DNA of 56,540 nt from JABMMZ01 sp044357345 (lineage in GTDB: Bacteria; Bacteroidota; Bacteroidia; NS11-12g; UBA955): assembly GCA_044357345.1 (NCBI GenBank), contig JBIKPR010000006.1, positions 1 through 56,540 on the forward strand, in the 5' to 3' direction. Under the pieces are notes generated by a model. The model made no database searches. It was not told the origin of the DNA and saw nothing but the letters and a program-made list of their open reading frames with translations. Below are positions 16,420-25,600 of the stretch, in pieces (position 1 is the stretch's first letter; every line of letters begins with the position of its first letter). The position numbers were made by a program, and so were the translations under genes.

Positions 16420-17463
16420 ATGAACTATATTAAATTAAACCGAAGATCAGGTCTTTTGACTCTATCTTCGGTTTTTTTATTGCTTATTGCTGGCGGTGTT
16501 GTTCGCAGCACTGGCAGTGGAATGGGTTGCCCTGATTGGCCTAAATGCTATGGGGCTTGGTTTCCGCCCGTTTGCTCATGTGAGCTCCCAGCCAATTATC
16601 AAGAAATCTATGCTCAGAAGCGCATACAGAAAGCAAAACGATTTGCAAAAGTGTTAGCCGGAATTGGCTTTAAAAGTCAATCTGAAGCGCTTTTGGCAGA
16701 TCCCAATTTATTAAAACCAGAGGTATTCAATCCTTTAAAGGCTTGGACAGAATATATTAACCGAATTATCGGGGTGTTTTCCGGCTTGTTTTCATTGGTT
16801 TTCTTTTTAAGTTTATTAAGAATTAGAAGGTATGTGAGTCGATTTAAATTTTGGTGCGGAACGCTTGGATTTATTATGATGCTCTTCAATGCTTGGCTAG
16901 GAAGTATTGTTGTAGCCACCAATTTGTTCCCTATAATCATAAGCATACATTATTTGGCAGCATATGCCGTTTTGGCCTTGTTTATGTTTAGCTTGGTAAA
17001 CAGTAGAATTGATGAGAAGAACCAATCGATTAAGTCATACAAGTGGTATTTCATTGGATTCGTGTTCTTGTCTCTGATCCAGGTAGTTTACGGAACCCAA
17101 TTGCGTGAAGTGAGTGACATGGCTGTAGAGAAAAATGTATTGTTTGTAGGAAGTGAGTTGAATTTTGACTTTTTAGGGAAGGTTTTCAAGACGCATTGGA
17201 TACTTGCAATGGCGTTAATTGTAATTAGTTTATTCCCCTTGTATTTGCTTCGTAAGAAATTGGAGAAAAAATGGTTGAGATTATTGACTTCACTAACAGC
17301 AGTTTTACTGGTTCAATACATCAGTGGTGTTTTGAATTTACGTTATAATTTTCCTCTATATGCACAAGTGTCACATATATTTTTTGCAGGTCTAATATTC
17401 GGTATTACCTTGTATATTTGTACCGCTATTTTACGAGCACCTAAAAACTCTCCAAAGATTTGA
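16420..17463 (+). CDS. ctaA: Haem A synthase, COX15/CtaA family
   Basis: CtaA oxidises the methyl group of haem O to a formyl group, giving haem A for subunit I. The 347-residue membrane protein has the GGVVRSTGSGMGCPDWPKC start typical of the family, with the extracytoplasmic Cys residues in GCPDWPKC and VCSC. Conserved histidines are in the ISIHYLAAYAVL, FKTHWILAM and VSHIFFAG helices. Eight hydrophobic segments are expected. A charged loop of about 45 residues (near 60-110) follows the first helix. The stop overlaps the ctaB start by four bases (TTGA). Confidence 0.92.
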   Translation: MNYIKLNRRSGLLTLSSVFLLLIAGGVVRSTGSGMGCPDWPKCYGAWFPPVCSCELPANYQEIYAQKRIQKAKRFAKVLAGIGFKSQSEALLADPNLLKPEVFNPLKAWTEYINRIIGVFSGLFSLVFFLSLLRIRRYVSRFKFWCGTLGFIMMLFNAWLGSIVVATNLFPIIISIHYLAAYAVLALFMFSLVNSRIDEKNQSIKSYKWYFIGFVFLSLIQVVYGTQLREVSDMAVEKNVLFVGSELNFDFLGKVFKTHWILAMALIVISLFPLYLLRKKLEKKWLRLLTSLTAVLLVQYISGVLNLRYNFPLYAQVSHIFFAGLIFGITLYICTAILRAPKNSPKI

Positions 17464-18356
17464 CAGAACACAGTACCAATAAGCAACCAGAGCAGCTTAG
17501 CGCCTCTTTTTTTAAAGACTATTTTATGCTGAGCAAGGTTAGACTCAGCACTTCTGTTGTTGGCACCACAATAATTACGTATTGTTTAGGTGTGGCAAAG
17601 ACTGCTGAATCTTTTGACGCTTTAAAATGTTTTGGATTAGCCTTGGGCGGCATGTTGGTTGTCGCTGCCTCAAATGGTTTCAATCAAATTTATGAGAAAG
17701 ATACAGATAAAATGATGTCTAGAACTCAAAATCGTCCAATTGCGGATGGTCGCATGAGTACAAATGATGCCATGGTATTTAGTGTCGTTTGCGCTCTTTT
17801 GGGTTTATTTGCCTTAGCTTTTTTCACCAATGGAAGGGTAGCCCTTTTAAGTTTGGTTTCATTGTTCATTTACTCATTGGTTTATACCCCATTAAAGGTT
17901 AAAACACCTTTGGCTGTTTTTGTCGGTGCAATTCCAGGAGCATTGCCCCCTGCTATTGGGTGGATAGCAGCCGTTGGAAATATTGATGATATAGCAATTG
18001 TATTGTTCTTAATCCAATTTTTTTGGCAGTTTCCTCACTTTTGGGCAATTGCTTGGATCTTAGAGGATGATTACAGAAAAGCAAATTACACTTTATTGCC
18101 TTCTTTTGAGGGAAGAACCAAAAAGAATGCAATGCAAATTATATGGTATACAGTGATGCTTATTTTGATTTCAATGTATCCTATATCAATAGAATTTGGT
18201 TCTTTGAATGCTTTGTTTTTAGTACTTCCTGCTGGGATTTATCTGCTATACAGGGCAATCGTCTTATATAAAACGCAAAGCATTAAGGATGCAAAATCTT
18301 TAATGTTTGCTTCGCTAATCTATATGCCAGTCGTACTTTTAAGTTATTTATTTTAA
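17460..18356 (+). CDS. ctaB: Protohaem IX farnesyltransferase (haem O synthase)
   Basis: CtaB adds a farnesyl group to haem b to make haem O, the substrate of CtaA. The 298-residue UbiA-family membrane protein has the prenyl diphosphate binding motif N-x3-YEKDTDKMMSRTQNRP near residue 75-95 and a second Asp-rich loop at EDDYRKANYTLLP near 203. The best start is TTG at 17460, overlapping ctaA by four bases; an ATG at codon 23 is the alternative. It lies between ctaA and the two subunit III genes, as expected for haem A supply within the operon. Confidence 0.95.
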   Translation: MTEHSTNKQPEQLSASFFKDYFMLSKVRLSTSVVGTTIITYCLGVAKTAESFDALKCFGLALGGMLVVAASNGFNQIYEKDTDKMMSRTQNRPIADGRMSTNDAMVFSVVCALLGLFALAFFTNGRVALLSLVSLFIYSLVYTPLKVKTPLAVFVGAIPGALPPAIGWIAAVGNIDDIAIVLFLIQFFWQFPHFWAIAWILEDDYRKANYTLLPSFEGRTKKNAMQIIWYTVMLILISMYPISIEFGSLNALFLVLPAGIYLLYRAIVLYKTQSIKDAKSLMFASLIYMPVVLLSYLF

Positions 18357-18359
18357 TAT

Positions 18360-18965
18360 ATGCCACAAACTATACAGCCGCAAATGTCGAGCAATAAAAA
18401 AAGTATTTTCAATGAAAAGACCTTTATCATTTGGTTGTTCATTGTCGCTAGTTCAATGTTATTCATTGCATTTAGCAGTGCATATTGGGTTCATAAATCG
18501 GATGGTATACGCAACAATGCGTGGTTTGAATTTGAGTTACCCATTCAATTTTGGATTAGTGCAATAATCGTGGCTATCTCAAGTCTTTTTATGCAATTGG
18601 CTTATAAAGCGGCTTCAAATGATGACGTTTATAAGGTCCCATCCCTATTAACAATCACCTTTATTTTGGGTGTAAGTTTCTGTGTTTCGCAATTTTACGC
18701 TTATTTTGCTCTTGTTGATATGGGACTTTATCTATCAAATAGAGAAGCGGGAGAAATTTCAGCCTCTTTTGTCTATGTAATTTCCGGTGCTCACCTTCTG
18801 CATATAATTGGTGGTTTGGTTCTTCTTCTCGTTGCTATCATTAAGTCTTCACGATTGGAGGTACACAAGAAAAATCTAGTGTTCATTAATATATGCAAAA
18901 CTTATTGGCACTTTTTGGGAATTGTATGGATTTTCTTGATTTTATTCCTTTATTTCGCAAAGTAA
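18360..18965 (+). CDS. Haem-copper oxidase subunit III family protein (first copy)
   Basis: This 201-residue membrane protein belongs to the subunit III family. It has five hydrophobic segments, the Glu-containing helix around REAGEISASFVYVISGAHLLHIIGG and the final helix YWHFLGIVWIFLILFLYF, which matches the W-x-F-VDxxW-x-F ending of CoxC in a weakened form. It starts three bases after ctaB. The next gene is a longer, more typical subunit III, so this is a second, shorter paralogue; the pair occurs in many Bacteroidota oxidase operons. Confidence 0.88.
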   Translation: MPQTIQPQMSSNKKSIFNEKTFIIWLFIVASSMLFIAFSSAYWVHKSDGIRNNAWFEFELPIQFWISAIIVAISSLFMQLAYKAASNDDVYKVPSLLTITFILGVSFCVSQFYAYFALVDMGLYLSNREAGEISASFVYVISGAHLLHIIGGLVLLLVAIIKSSRLEVHKKNLVFINICKTYWHFLGIVWIFLILFLYFAK

Positions 18966-18984
18966 TTTAGATACAATTATCATA

Positions 18985-19737
18985 ATGTCAAACTCTTCAA
19001 CAGTATCATCTACAAGCATATGGACAGGAGGTAGGTCTCCTTTCAATGTTAGCTACGGAAAATTAATGATGTGGATTTTCCTTTTATCGGATGCATTCAC
19101 ATTCTCATCACTATTGGTGGGCTATGGTGCAATCAGATTCAGTTACGCCGGCAGTACAACGCCTTGGCCAGATCCTGCAACTGTTTTTAACCACTTCCCA
19201 TTCGCACATGGTTTGCATTTGCCTTTGCTTTTCGTGAGTTTAATGACTTTGATTTTGATTATTTCATCTGTTACGATGGTGTTAGCTGTTGAAGCTGGTC
19301 ACCGTAATTCAAAAAGTGAAGTGTCTAAATATATGTTCTTGACCGTTTTGGGTGGTGCCGCTTTCTTAGGCTGTCAAGCTTGGGAGTGGAGTCAATTTAT
19401 ACATGAAGGCGGTCGTTTGGATTCAAATTTATTTGGATTCACTGATGCTGCTCACGAACATGCAAAACATTTAAAATTATTTGATCCAGTTCATTGGACC
19501 GAAGCAGATAAGATAGCAGGACCTGTTCCATTTGCATCTTTATTCTTTATTGTTACTGGTTTCCATGGTTTCCACGTTTTGAGTGGTGTTGTTATCAATA
19601 TCATCATTTGGATAAACGTTATGCGTGGTACCTATGAAAGAAGAGGTCACTACGAAATGGTTGAAAAAGTTGGTTTATACTGGCACTTTGTTGACCTTGT
19701 TTGGGTATTCGTATTTACTTTTTACTATTTGATCTAA
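18985..19737 (+). CDS. coxC: Cytochrome c oxidase subunit III (second copy)
   Basis: The 250-residue protein has the family hallmarks: KLMMWIFLLSDAFTFSSLL in the first helix, CQAWEWSQFIHEG in the middle, FFIVTGFHGFHVLSGVV near residue 190, and YWHFVDLVWVFVFTFYY at the end. Subunit III binds the core in the membrane and helps proton uptake. A long polar loop at about residues 145-175 (TDAAHEHAKHLKLFDPVHW) separates two helices. It lies 19 bases after the shorter paralogue and 21 before subunit IV. Confidence 0.93.
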   Translation: MSNSSTVSSTSIWTGGRSPFNVSYGKLMMWIFLLSDAFTFSSLLVGYGAIRFSYAGSTTPWPDPATVFNHFPFAHGLHLPLLFVSLMTLILIISSVTMVLAVEAGHRNSKSEVSKYMFLTVLGGAAFLGCQAWEWSQFIHEGGRLDSNLFGFTDAAHEHAKHLKLFDPVHWTEADKIAGPVPFASLFFIVTGFHGFHVLSGVVINIIIWINVMRGTYERRGHYEMVEKVGLYWHFVDLVWVFVFTFYYLI

Positions 19738-19758
19738 CCTTTAAAAGAACACAGCAAT

Positions 19759-20112
19759 ATGAGCAACAATCATACACATACTGAAGGCGGATATATTCCA
19801 GAAACTTATATCCCTCATGCCGAATCGCATGGTACTAAAAGTTTATGGAGAACCTTTTGGGTTCTATTGGGTATCACCATCGTGGATTTTATCATTTATT
19901 TTGCATTCGGTGCATCAATGGCAAGAAACATTGTTTTCATAGCTTTTGGAATCGTTAAGGCAATTTTAATTGTTGGTATTTTTATGCACTTAAACTACGA
20001 AGCTAAATTTCTTCGTTGGATGATTGTATTGCCAGCAGTAATATTCTTATCTTATTTAGTTTGCTTTTTGTTAATAGAAGGCAACTATGTGAGTTTAGAG
20101 AAATACTTTTAA
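19759..20112 (+). CDS. Cytochrome c oxidase subunit IV family protein
   Basis: The 117-residue protein has a His-rich, polar N-terminus and three membrane segments: WVLLGITIVDFIIYFAFG, VFIAFGIVKAILIVGIFMHL and VLPAVIFLSYLVCFLLIEG. The middle helix with its MHLNYE ending is the recognisable part of prokaryotic subunit IV (CoxD type). Its role is a small accessory subunit of the oxidase. It is in the operon between subunit III and SCO, three bases before SCO. Confidence 0.88.
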   Translation: MSNNHTHTEGGYIPETYIPHAESHGTKSLWRTFWVLLGITIVDFIIYFAFGASMARNIVFIAFGIVKAILIVGIFMHLNYEAKFLRWMIVLPAVIFLSYLVCFLLIEGNYVSLEKYF

Positions 20113-20115
20113 GTA

Positions 20116-20778
20116 ATGACTAGCACAATTAAAAAAAGCCCAACATGGAAAGTGTTGGGCATTTTGTTTTTATTAATAGGCATGCCCATTATTTGGGTTG
20201 TTATAAACAAGACAGGAGTTCACTATTCCAAAAAACTACCAATCTATTTTGAGCGGGAATTGGATGCTAAGGGTGATACTATTTACCATACTATAGATAA
20301 TTTTAAATTGGTAAACCAATACGGCGATAGTGTTACACTTGATACGTATAAAGGTAAAATATTATTGGTGAGTTTTTTCTTTGCTAGTTGTGAAACAATT
20401 TGTCCTAAAATGAATGGGTATATTGGAACGCATATTTACAGAGAATTTGCCAAGGATACCAATATTCGTTTTTTGAGTTTTACAGTTGATCCAACAAATG
20501 ATTCGCCAGCGGTTTTGTTAAAATATGCTGAATCTTTTTATGCAAACAACCATTGGCAATTTTTAACAGGGTCAAAAACACAGATATACAATCTAGCTGC
20601 TAATAGTTTTAAGATCCCGGGGGCTGAGGATGTGCACAACGGTTTGTTCCATAGCAACAAAATTGTATTGGTTGACAAACAAAAACGCGTTAGAGGTGTT
20701 TTTGATACCAACGGACAAAATGAGAAGAGTTTCACAATTGACGCTGTCCGTGCGCTCAAACTTGAATATAAAAAATGA
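20116..20778 (+). CDS. SCO family copper chaperone
   Basis: SCO proteins deliver copper to the CuA site of subunit II and have a thioredoxin fold. The 220-residue protein has one N-terminal membrane anchor (about residues 10-30) and a periplasmic domain with the copper ligands Cys92-x3-Cys96 in SCETICPK and His179 in GLFHSNKIV. All three ligands are intact. It sits three bases after subunit IV and overlaps the DUF420 gene by four bases. Confidence 0.95.
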   Translation: MTSTIKKSPTWKVLGILFLLIGMPIIWVVINKTGVHYSKKLPIYFERELDAKGDTIYHTIDNFKLVNQYGDSVTLDTYKGKILLVSFFFASCETICPKMNGYIGTHIYREFAKDTNIRFLSFTVDPTNDSPAVLLKYAESFYANNHWQFLTGSKTQIYNLAANSFKIPGAEDVHNGLFHSNKIVLVDKQKRVRGVFDTNGQNEKSFTIDAVRALKLEYKK

Positions 20779-21308
20779 AGACAATAGCAAAAAACGATCG
20801 TTTGGCCAACGGCATCATTATTACATTATCTGTAGTAGTATTTGCATTGGTCACTTTAATGAGAAGATTTAAAATAGATTTAGGGTTTGAATTTGATACC
20901 CATATCTTTCCTGCCATTAGTGCAACTTTGAATTCGGCAGTAGCGATTCTTTTGTTGTTGGGTCTGTGGTTTGTGAAACAAAAAGATTTTGAAAAACACC
21001 GCAATGTTATGCTTGCGGCGGTTTTGTTTTCGATTTTGTTTTTATTGACTTATGTTATGTACCATTTCACAACTGCAGAAACGGCTTATGGCGGTGTTGG
21101 TTTTATAAAAACATTGTACTTTATCATATTGTTTACCCACATTGGTTTGGCTGGCATCATATTGCCTTTTATTTTGTTTGCTGTATACCGTGGTTTGACA
21201 GGCGAATATGCGCAGCATAAACGTTTAACTAGATGGGTTTGGCCTGTTTGGTTTTATGTTTCTGTAACGGGTGTGGTGGTGTATTTCATGATTTCACCTT
21301 TTTATTGA
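20775..21308 (+). CDS. DUF420 family membrane protein
   Basis: This 177-residue protein has five predicted membrane helices, with His residues at helix ends (RHNVMLAAV-like FEKHRNVMLAA, MYHFTTAE, FTHIGLAGI, and HKRLTRWVWP), the pattern of DUF420 (YozB type), commonly found beside SCO and haem-copper oxidase genes. A role in oxidase assembly is inferred from context only. The four-base overlap with SCO indicates translational coupling. It is probably the last gene of the main transcript because a new -7 element follows at 21349. Confidence 0.88.
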   Translation: MKTIAKNDRLANGIIITLSVVVFALVTLMRRFKIDLGFEFDTHIFPAISATLNSAVAILLLLGLWFVKQKDFEKHRNVMLAAVLFSILFLLTYVMYHFTTAETAYGGVGFIKTLYFIILFTHIGLAGIILPFILFAVYRGLTGEYAQHKRLTRWVWPVWFYVSVTGVVVYFMISPFY

Positions 21309-21348
21309 GAAATATGACTTTGCTCATATAATTGGCCTAATAAAACAT

Positions 21349-21356
21349 TAATTTTG
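21349..21356 (+). promoter_or_regulatory. -7 promoter element for the CPMC protein and DUF983
   Basis: TAATTTTG is an exact TAnnTTTG, ending 11 bases before the ATG at 21368. Confidence 0.55.
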
Positions 21357-21367
21357 CACTGTTATAT

Positions 21368-21595
21368 ATGAAAAAGATATTTTCATTTTTAGTCTCCATG
21401 ACCTTTACTGTTCTTAGCTATTCTCAGTGCCCCATGTGTAAGGCAAGTGTAGAAAGCAGTCAGGCTTCTGGCGCAAAAAGTGTAGGTATGGGTCTGAATG
21501 TTGGTATTTTGATGCTGTTGGTATCGGTTTATGTGATTTTATTTTCAGTCGGTATTATGTGGTACCGAAAATACCGAAAGAATCAAATAGCCTAA
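21368..21595 (+). CDS. Small membrane protein with CPMC motif
   Basis: The 75-residue protein has a signal-like N-terminus (about residues 1-19), then CPMCK with Cys21 and Cys24, a short polar stretch, one membrane helix (about 42-63) and a basic cytoplasmic tail (YRKYRKNQ). The two-Cys motif would face the periplasm, so it could bind copper or take part in thiol exchange. Function is unknown; its place directly after the oxidase assembly genes suggests a role with them, which is inference. Confidence 0.75.
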   Translation: MKKIFSFLVSMTFTVLSYSQCPMCKASVESSQASGAKSVGMGLNVGILMLLVSVYVILFSVGIMWYRKYRKNQIA

Positions 21596-21596
21596 A

Positions 21597-21980
21597 ATGT
21601 CTCAAAAAGTACCATCAATAATCTCAAGTATAGTTTCATGTAAATGTCCTCGGTGTCGAAAAGGAAGGGTCTTTCCTCACTCTGCATTTAATTTATTAGG
21701 TTTTAGTAAAACCAATGACCATTGTCCAAACTGCGGTCTAAAGTTTGAACATGAAACTGGGTTCTTTTGGGGCGCCATGTATATTAGTTATGCTTTTGGC
21801 ACAATTATAATGATCGTATTCGGTGTTTTGGCCATAAATTTGGATTGGTCCTTTGCTAAAATCGCCGCTGTGTTGGTTCCCACCATGCTGTTAATTACAC
21901 CATTTTCTTTTAGATATTCTCGAATACTATTGCTCTATTTACTTTCTCCAAATAGATATTTTGATAATAAATATTTGTAA
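21597..21980 (+). CDS. DUF983 family protein
   Basis: The 127-residue protein starts with a zinc ribbon made of CPRCRKGR (about residues 19-26) and CPNCGLKFE (about 45-53). Two membrane helices follow, FFWGAMYISYAFGTIIMIVFG and IAAVLVPTMLLITPFSF. This is the DUF983 layout, a family often placed with cytochrome oxidase genes but without a defined role. It starts one base after the CPMC gene stop. Confidence 0.87.
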   Translation: MSQKVPSIISSIVSCKCPRCRKGRVFPHSAFNLLGFSKTNDHCPNCGLKFEHETGFFWGAMYISYAFGTIIMIVFGVLAINLDWSFAKIAAVLVPTMLLITPFSFRYSRILLLYLLSPNRYFDNKYL

Positions 21981-22037
21981 TTCGTGAGTTTGGTATTCTT
22001 GTTGAAGTAGTAGATCTAACAAGTAATAAATAAACGT

Positions 22038-22460
22038 ATGAAAAAATTAATTTTAAGTTTGGTTGCAACAGTATTTGCACTAAACGGATTTGCACACGAT
22101 ACTTCAAAAGTAAAAAAAACACCTGAAGCTGCAGCAAGCATGAGAGCTGATAAGCTTAAAACTGAGCTGGGTTTAACAGATGTTCAAAGAACTCAAGTAT
22201 ATTCAGCTGTGCTGGAGAAAATGAATTTAGCAAAAGCAATTAAGCTAAAGTATAAAGACAGTGCTAATAAAAAATCTCAGCACAACGAAATGAAGGCCGT
22301 TAAGCAATCTTTTGACACGAAGATGAACACAATATTAACTCCTGAACAGAAAGTTAAATACGAGGCCTTAAAATCGGACAATAAAGACAAAAAGAAAAAC
22401 AAGAAAGGCAAAATGAAAAAAGGCCAATCAAGAGAGAATGACCAAGAAGATGACGATTAA
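22038..22460 (+). CDS. Periplasmic LTxxQ-motif (Spy/CpxP-like) protein
   Basis: A signal peptide (about residues 1-19, ending in GFA) precedes a helical, charged protein of 140 residues. LTDVQRTQVY near residue 46 and LTPEQKVKYEAL near 103 are the LTxxQ motifs of the Spy/CpxP group of periplasmic chaperones. The C-terminus is a low-complexity basic then acidic tail (KKKNKKGKMKKG then ENDQEDDD). Such proteins bind unfolded or metal-stressed envelope proteins; the exact role is not known. It is followed by a strong terminator. Confidence 0.8.
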   Translation: MKKLILSLVATVFALNGFAHDTSKVKKTPEAAASMRADKLKTELGLTDVQRTQVYSAVLEKMNLAKAIKLKYKDSANKKSQHNEMKAVKQSFDTKMNTILTPEQKVKYEALKSDNKDKKKNKKGKMKKGQSRENDQEDDD

Positions 22461-22473
22461 TATTTAAAATATC

Positions 22474-22499
22474 AAAAAAACCCCGAAAGGGGTTTTTTT
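22474..22499. terminator. Bidirectional intrinsic terminator
   Basis: AAAAAAACCCC-GAAA-GGGGTTTTTTT is a perfect stem with a stable GNRA loop, 14 bases after the stop of the LTxxQ gene. Confidence 0.95.
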
Positions 22500-22698
22500 A
22501 TGTCCAAATTGTTCCATCTGTCTTTCTTTTATCCACTTTATTGCGCTCTGTATCCGATATGAATTGGTAGGCTCACGTTTTAAATGGGCTTTTGGTTTTC
22601 TTTTTTTGTGTAAGATATTTGTTATGCAAGCTGCTGATTTTGGTGCTTGATCGGGATGCTGAAAACGAATTAGAGTAGGCAAAACTAAAACACAAACA

Positions 22699-25600
22699 AT
22701 GAAAAAAATTAAAACATTAATTCTTCTTTTGCTTTTTTGCCATGTTTTAAATGGACAAAGCAATTTTAATCAAGTATGGGATAGTCTGTACCGTGATGTC
22801 AAACACCAAGGCAGTCTAAATACCGATTATTTTTGGAATCTTGGTGCTCTCGATTCTAGTATTTATGCAAGTCAAGGACTCTTAAGCGATAGCCTTTCCG
22901 ATTGCCATCAATTGGCAATTTTGTACCAGCAATTCTACAATTCAAGTATTCACAACGTACAAAACATTCAAACGTATGAGGAATTTCAAAAAAATATGGA
23001 ATCAGACTTTAAAAAAAACACCATAGCAATGCCAATTCTTTTTTTGAAAGCAGGGATGTTCAAAGAGTCTGCATTCACTGAAGGTGCAATTCAATTTGAT
23101 AGCAGCAACTATAAATGGCTTGTGAATAGGCCGCAAGACGCGTTTAGAATTCATGAAGTTTTTATTTCGGCTCCATACATTCCAGTTGTTTTTAACCCGA
23201 ACATTACTTTGCGTTTTGGAGCTGAGTTTATTGTTAATATGGGTGGTTCGGCAATCAAGCGCATTCGGATAAAATTTCGAAATGAATTGTTTAGAGATGT
23301 TCAATTGAATCTGCCTATGAATTTTGTATTACTACCCGGCGACAATGAAGTAAGTATTGAAGTGAGTTTTATGGATGGGAAAATAAGAATGAGCAAAACA
23401 AATATTGCTTTTGAAACCCGTGATTTGAATTCTGGAATATTAAATAAACATGCATCAAATAATCCTTTTCATTTTGGAGATGGTCTTGGAAATATTTATA
23501 CAAATCCAGAAAGAGAAACGGAACTACAAGAACCCTTAGGTGCATTTATAGATTATTTGCCAGGGCTGAACAATGGTGTTCAAAATGCCTGCATTAAGAA
23601 ACCTATTGTAATCGTAGAAGGAATTGATTTTGGTTTCAAAGACCATTGGACTGGTTGTTATGGTGGGAAGTGTGGTAGCAACGGTCTTATTGATTTGGTT
23701 AATGGTTACACATTAAATCCTTACGAATCAAAATTAAAGAATAGAATTGAGCCTTGGGCTGCAATTGAAAAAGCACCTAAGTTTTTAAGTGATTTAAGAA
23801 GTAGAGGGTATGATGTTTTTTATATTGATTTTCATAATGGGGCTGATTACATGGAAAACAACGCACAATTGGTTGTTAAATTTATTCAAATGCTGAACGA
23901 GCGAAAGTGTAGTGAGGAAGAATTGGTCTTGGTCGGCACTAGTATGGGTGGTATTGTCGCAAAGTATGCGCTGTCATACATGGAAAAAAATAAGATACCC
24001 CATTGCGTGAGAACCTATTTGTCTTTTGATGCTCCACACCAAGGTGCTAATATTCCTTACGGATTGCAAAATTTCATGCAATATTTTAGTGGAAAGTTGC
24101 CGACTATGAAAGAGAATTTTAAGAGAAAACTTGATCGAGCGGCTGCAAGGCAATTGCTTAGTTTGCATATTCTTTCTGAATATAAGACTAGTCCACACAA
24201 AGACAGGGCTGCTTTTTTAGAAAAACAAAATCAATTAGGAAATTATCCTAAACTCAGTAGGAATATTGCTTTAACAAACGGAAGTGTCAATGCAAGTTTT
24301 CAGAATTTTAATCCAGGTGATTTGTTGCTTACATTAAATCCTGTGTCTGCAAATATTGACAACAATCCTCTAAAATTAACTTCGTATGTTTTTGCTATGT
24401 CTAAAATTTATCAGCACAATACTTGGAGTAAACCAATAAATATTGCCTTTTATAGTGTTCTGCCTTTAGGTCTAAAACATTTTGTTCCATTGGATATGGA
24501 GATAGGAAGTGATCATGTACCAGGTAGTATACGCTATGATCTTAGAGAATTTAGGAAGATTTATGGCCTTATTAATATTATAAACAACCACAGTGCAAGT
24601 TGTTTTATTCCAAGCGGCAGTGCTTTAGATCTGACATCGAAAGTTGGTCAAAAAATTGATGACTATGTTGACCGTTATGTACCCAATGCGAATGTGTATC
24701 CATTTCACACTTTTTATGGGGTTGAAAACACCAACCAAGAGCATATGCAGTTGACAGATGAAAACATCAAATGGATGGTAGATGAATTTGAGAAAAACTC
24801 AAATGAAGTAGGATATTTTTTAAGCACCAATTATAATTATGGGCGTTATGAGCGGTATACATTGCCAGCTGTAACCGTTCAGTCTCAGGGCAAACTGCAA
24901 ATTAATGCCCATGGATTAAATGGCTTTGGGTATGGTGAATACGATAGAATGAACCGAAAAGGTTCAAAGTTTGAAATGAAAACCTCAGAATGCAATTCCT
25001 TAGTAAATGTTGAAGAAGGCGGATTGCTGGAATTAGGTGGTGATAATGCAGAAAACAACAAAGCAGTTTTAAGAATTAGAAAAGGGTGTACTTTGATGTT
25101 GAAATCAGGAAGTACTTTGTTGGTGCACGACAACTCGGAATTGATTATAGAAGAAGGAGCCCAATTGGTGTATTTTCCTGGGGCTATAATTAAACTAGAA
25201 GGAAATGAAGCTACCTTGCAAATTGATGGCAAATTGAGACTAGAGACCAATGCTGTTTTTACTTTTACAAAAGGAAGTTCAAATAACAGCGGATATGTGA
25301 AGTTTAGAAATGCCAAGGGTGGTTATGGAGAAGGTGTAGTTGAAATTGGTGGAGCAAATACACAAATTGCAATCGAGGGAACTGGGCAGAATACAGATAT
25401 TGTGTTGCAAGTTGAAGGAGAAATGAATTTGGTTTCACCAAAAGGAACCCAGGAGTTGAGTTTTTTTTCTTTGAGCAACTGTAAAGTTTTGTATGGCAAT
25501 AAATCGACCATTAAACTTGGGTCAAGACTAGCTTTGCAACAGGTGGTTTTTAATAAATTACCTTGGGCTGCTGCCGGCTCATCAAATGCCTTTGATGTAA

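Noticed and set aside
22464..22763. A leftward 99-codon frame across the terminator at 22474 and the signal peptide of the next gene
   Set aside because: It covers a perfect terminator and the N-terminus of a certain gene in the opposite direction; no -7 element precedes it.
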